Shown in pieces: positions 6,501 through 7,112 of a stretch of 7,112 nucleotides of DNA. The notes beneath the pieces are model-generated. The model made no database searches and was not told the origin of the DNA. It saw nothing but the letters and a program-made list of their open reading frames with translations. The first letter of the stretch is position 1. Each line of letters begins with the position of its first letter. A program made the position numbers and the translations under genes. The stretch is from Planctomycetota bacterium (lineage in GTDB: Bacteria; Planctomycetota; Phycisphaerae; WQYP01). The DNA is taken from assembly GCA_021826605.1 (NCBI GenBank), contig JAKAZF010000135.1, positions 1 to 7,112 on the forward strand, given 5' to 3'.

Positions 6501-7112
6501 TAACACCTCCGACGGAGCCATTGATGTCAGCGCGCCTGAGCCTGTTTCGCTGCAGACCGGGGCCGCAATGGCGGCCAAGATACCGGCGTTCACCATTCGG
6601 GCGGATCTGCTGAAATTTGTGCCGCTGCTGGAGGCATTGGGCAAACTCAAGGCCGGCTCAAAGTTACAGGGCGCTTTGGCGCTAAAAGGGGCGGCGGAGA
6701 CTGTCGGATCGGCAACGCATCCGGACTCCACGATCCGTCTGACGCTTGACGGCGGTGTCAGTAATTATCAGCTCACGCTTCCCGGAAGTTCCGCAATCCT
6801 TCCACCGGACAATCTTTCTCTGGCGGTTTCAGGATTGCTCAATATGTCAACGACAACATTTACATGTCTTGATAACTGCACGATCGGTGAACATGCGGTA
6901 ACCGGTCCGGGTGGAAATGTCATTCAATTCAACAAAGGCAGTGTGATTGCCTGGTCGTATAAATCGCCGGAGAATATCAGTGGTGAGATTACCTATGATC
7001 TGGCTCGCATTGAGGCCCTGGTGGGCCCCATGCTCCCGGCAGGATTGACCATGGCGGGTAAACATACCATGAAATTGCGCGTAACCGGTCAACTCACCGC
7101 CGATGCGGGCTT
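3508..7112 (+). CDS. Very large AsmA/TamB-superfamily envelope protein (partial, runs off right edge)
   Basis: The frame is open for 1201 codons without a stop and continues past the window. The N-terminus is a Ser/Gly/Asn-rich cytoplasmic tail (1-30), a basic cluster RKRRR (31-35) and one membrane helix (about 37-58), predicting an N-in anchor with everything else in the periplasm. Residues 61-135 carry the AsmA-type opening: GPGVRLIESQINSRISG, then VQIGRISLGWFTPVKLNRV, then DPNGDVVVGDL and QRSILALISNWHNLG. A Pro/Ala-rich linker follows (about 157-183). The remainder is repetitive, alternating-hydrophobic beta-strand sequence, as expected for the long lipid-carrying groove of AsmA-like and TamB-like proteins, thought to move phospholipid between inner and outer membranes. 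Residues 227-379 are duplicated at 491-643 with no gap, and a third related stretch starts near 1157. The likely role, envelope lipid transport or outer-membrane biogenesis, is inferred from the superfamily. The N-terminal pattern is the kind I associate with planctomycete members; the exact subfamily (AsmA, DUF748 or TamB-like) cannot be fixed without the C-terminus. Confidence 0.88.
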   Translation, partial: MTENKDSTNSAAGAGGNAGRSTGTSANKPVRKRRRWPMVAGIVVLLLLLLVLAIPSMLCTGPGVRLIESQINSRISGSVQIGRISLGWFTPVKLNRVTLKDPNGDVVVGDLQVITQRSILALISNWHNLGKIAIDIKTLKLSQDSNKNLNLMQALANPHPAVAPVAGTQPVAAPAAPAAGTGSSIPAINTTLTLTLADASFTAPNLQPFQARNTRLEVSLDTLDNKPVEVRFATAAGVGSQAPSQIRLAATLNAITGGKVRAADQITGNVTADIEKLNLAALSPVLSMAGVQLSPGGVLTLAIAGKIPSPGTGSVDGNIVVDNAALSGAMLKGDAPELGTLRMPLNVSWKNDAYEIKALGIQTALGGASVTGHGSIATILAVLHHNAGAEKLAVLNITASAPLAQTLSALPHVITLPAGVHFVGGQTALTASVSLGNPSGGAIVPAAGTLPAVTSDVQFAIQPLHWTQANGGPAGSAAVTGKVAFNTLGKPVQANVHLHVAQGTAKPADFSLVADLTAIKNGRILPLNQLTGQLKLLVANLDLTAIDQILPRTSRSIVFHGVVNGSVSVNAPKAGSGEISGPLTITDCALGGNMLKSDRPQIGTVTLPLNISWKGTRFDLGSVGIQSENLRMLVSGNATLAELQAIQKNQANWGSSGLHVSTYCNLGWLASSFHNTLGLEKLGLRLRHGMMNLQADLTSDATKSTGRETLALTDLRGTWKNTPFVINPVQLGAEFQRQGSRWNLLKGVMNQAATPDGKPERTPQLNVVLTGQPTGAYALSLQAVLANLAQEASPFVALNGRSVAGTLDVNATTADIFAPKIPYHLTVTVNQLALGLGQGKPMITEPAVTLRSDGMLLSPHGAVTAVQSTFAVQTAEINIPKGHVELQKAAAGWVVPAAQADIARINLSRVMQIATMFSPALADDDIGGTVENSVIAASYKPGLVNVSKLHLEMNNLSFRSAMPKASTAQFVEPKLTVDLACDAAMGKATNLHISTLAINTSDGAIDVSAPEPVSLQTGAAMAAKIPAFTIRADLLKFVPLLEALGKLKAGSKLQGALALKGAAETVGSATHPDSTIRLTLDGGVSNYQLTLPGSSAILPPDNLSLAVSGLLNMSTTTFTCLDNCTIGEHAVTGPGGNVIQFNKGSVIAWSYKSPENISGEITYDLARIEALVGPMLPAGLTMAGKHTMKLRVTGQLTADAG
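4186..4644 (+). repeat. Internal duplication in the AsmA-like gene, copy 1
   Basis: Codons 227-379. It aligns without gaps to copy 2 at an exact 792-bp offset. Anchors shared by both copies are PV at the start, A.L.AI..G (about 249-258), TG (267-268), G....GAMLKGD (about 326-335) and PLNVSWK (345-351), ending in V.G....A. A hand count gives about 45 identities in 153 positions. Confidence 0.8.
4978..5436 (+). repeat. Internal duplication in the AsmA-like gene, copy 2
   Basis: Codons 491-643, the partner of the copy at 4186-4644. Matching anchors are PVQA at the start, ADLTAIKNGR, LTGQ, GGNMLKSD and PLNISWKG. At DNA level the two have diverged strongly, so the duplication is old and has been kept in frame by selection at protein level. 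Confidence 0.8.
6976..7112 (+). repeat. Third, truncated occurrence of the AsmA-like repeat block
   Basis: The protein reads ISGEITYDLARIEALVGPML then PAGLTMAGKHTMKLRVTGQL. It aligns with ITGNVTADIEKLNLAALSPV (from 4303) and the 20 residues after it, needing only a one-residue gap: T/SG, D, the LSPVL/VGPML turn, then a strand ending in G-K-I or G-Q-L. It is cut by the window end. It lies 627 codons after copy 2, which is not a multiple of 264, so other domains separate them. Confidence 0.5.

Overview
The window looks like chromosomal DNA from a Gram-negative bacterium with mid-range GC. It most resembles the Planctomycetota (PVC group), possibly a Phycisphaerae-like lineage. Three things suggest this: the N-terminal style of the very large AsmA-like envelope protein (TM anchor, then a 'SLGWFTPVKLNRVTLKDPNG' block, then a 'QRSILALISNWHNLG' block), the futalosine-pathway menaquinone gene, and the start of a glycine/histidine-flanked membrane protein at the left edge. 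This taxonomic reading is from family memory and was not tested by a search.

Layout from left to right. (1) 1-118, minus strand: the first 39 codons of a membrane protein that runs off the left edge. (2) About 119-1105: roughly 1 kb with no intact gene. It holds a decayed, frameshifted relic of a P-loop ATPase of the AAA/DUF4143 type (minus strand, about 780-1015). At the 5' edge of the relic sits a perfect 15-bp inverted repeat, and a second, smaller hairpin lies next to it. (3) 1106-1573, minus: bcp, a thiol peroxiredoxin. (4) 1862-3226, minus: mqnC, the radical-SAM cyclase of the futalosine route to menaquinone. (5) 3227-3507: a divergent intergenic region. (6) From 3508 to the right edge, plus strand: more than 1200 codons of one AsmA/TamB-superfamily protein, still open at the end of the window.

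The genes do not form an obvious single operon. bcp and mqnC point the same way but are 288 bp apart, and they serve different needs (peroxide defence, respiratory quinone synthesis). The AsmA-like gene is divergent from mqnC and probably acts at the cell envelope. The clearest non-textbook structure is inside the AsmA-like protein: an old tandem duplication with a register of exactly 792 bp (264 codons), ungapped over about 153 codons, and a third related block beginning just before the window ends. I found no CRISPR array, tRNA, rRNA, intact insertion sequence, defence cluster or convincing new system; most of the window is ordinary housekeeping and envelope sequence.
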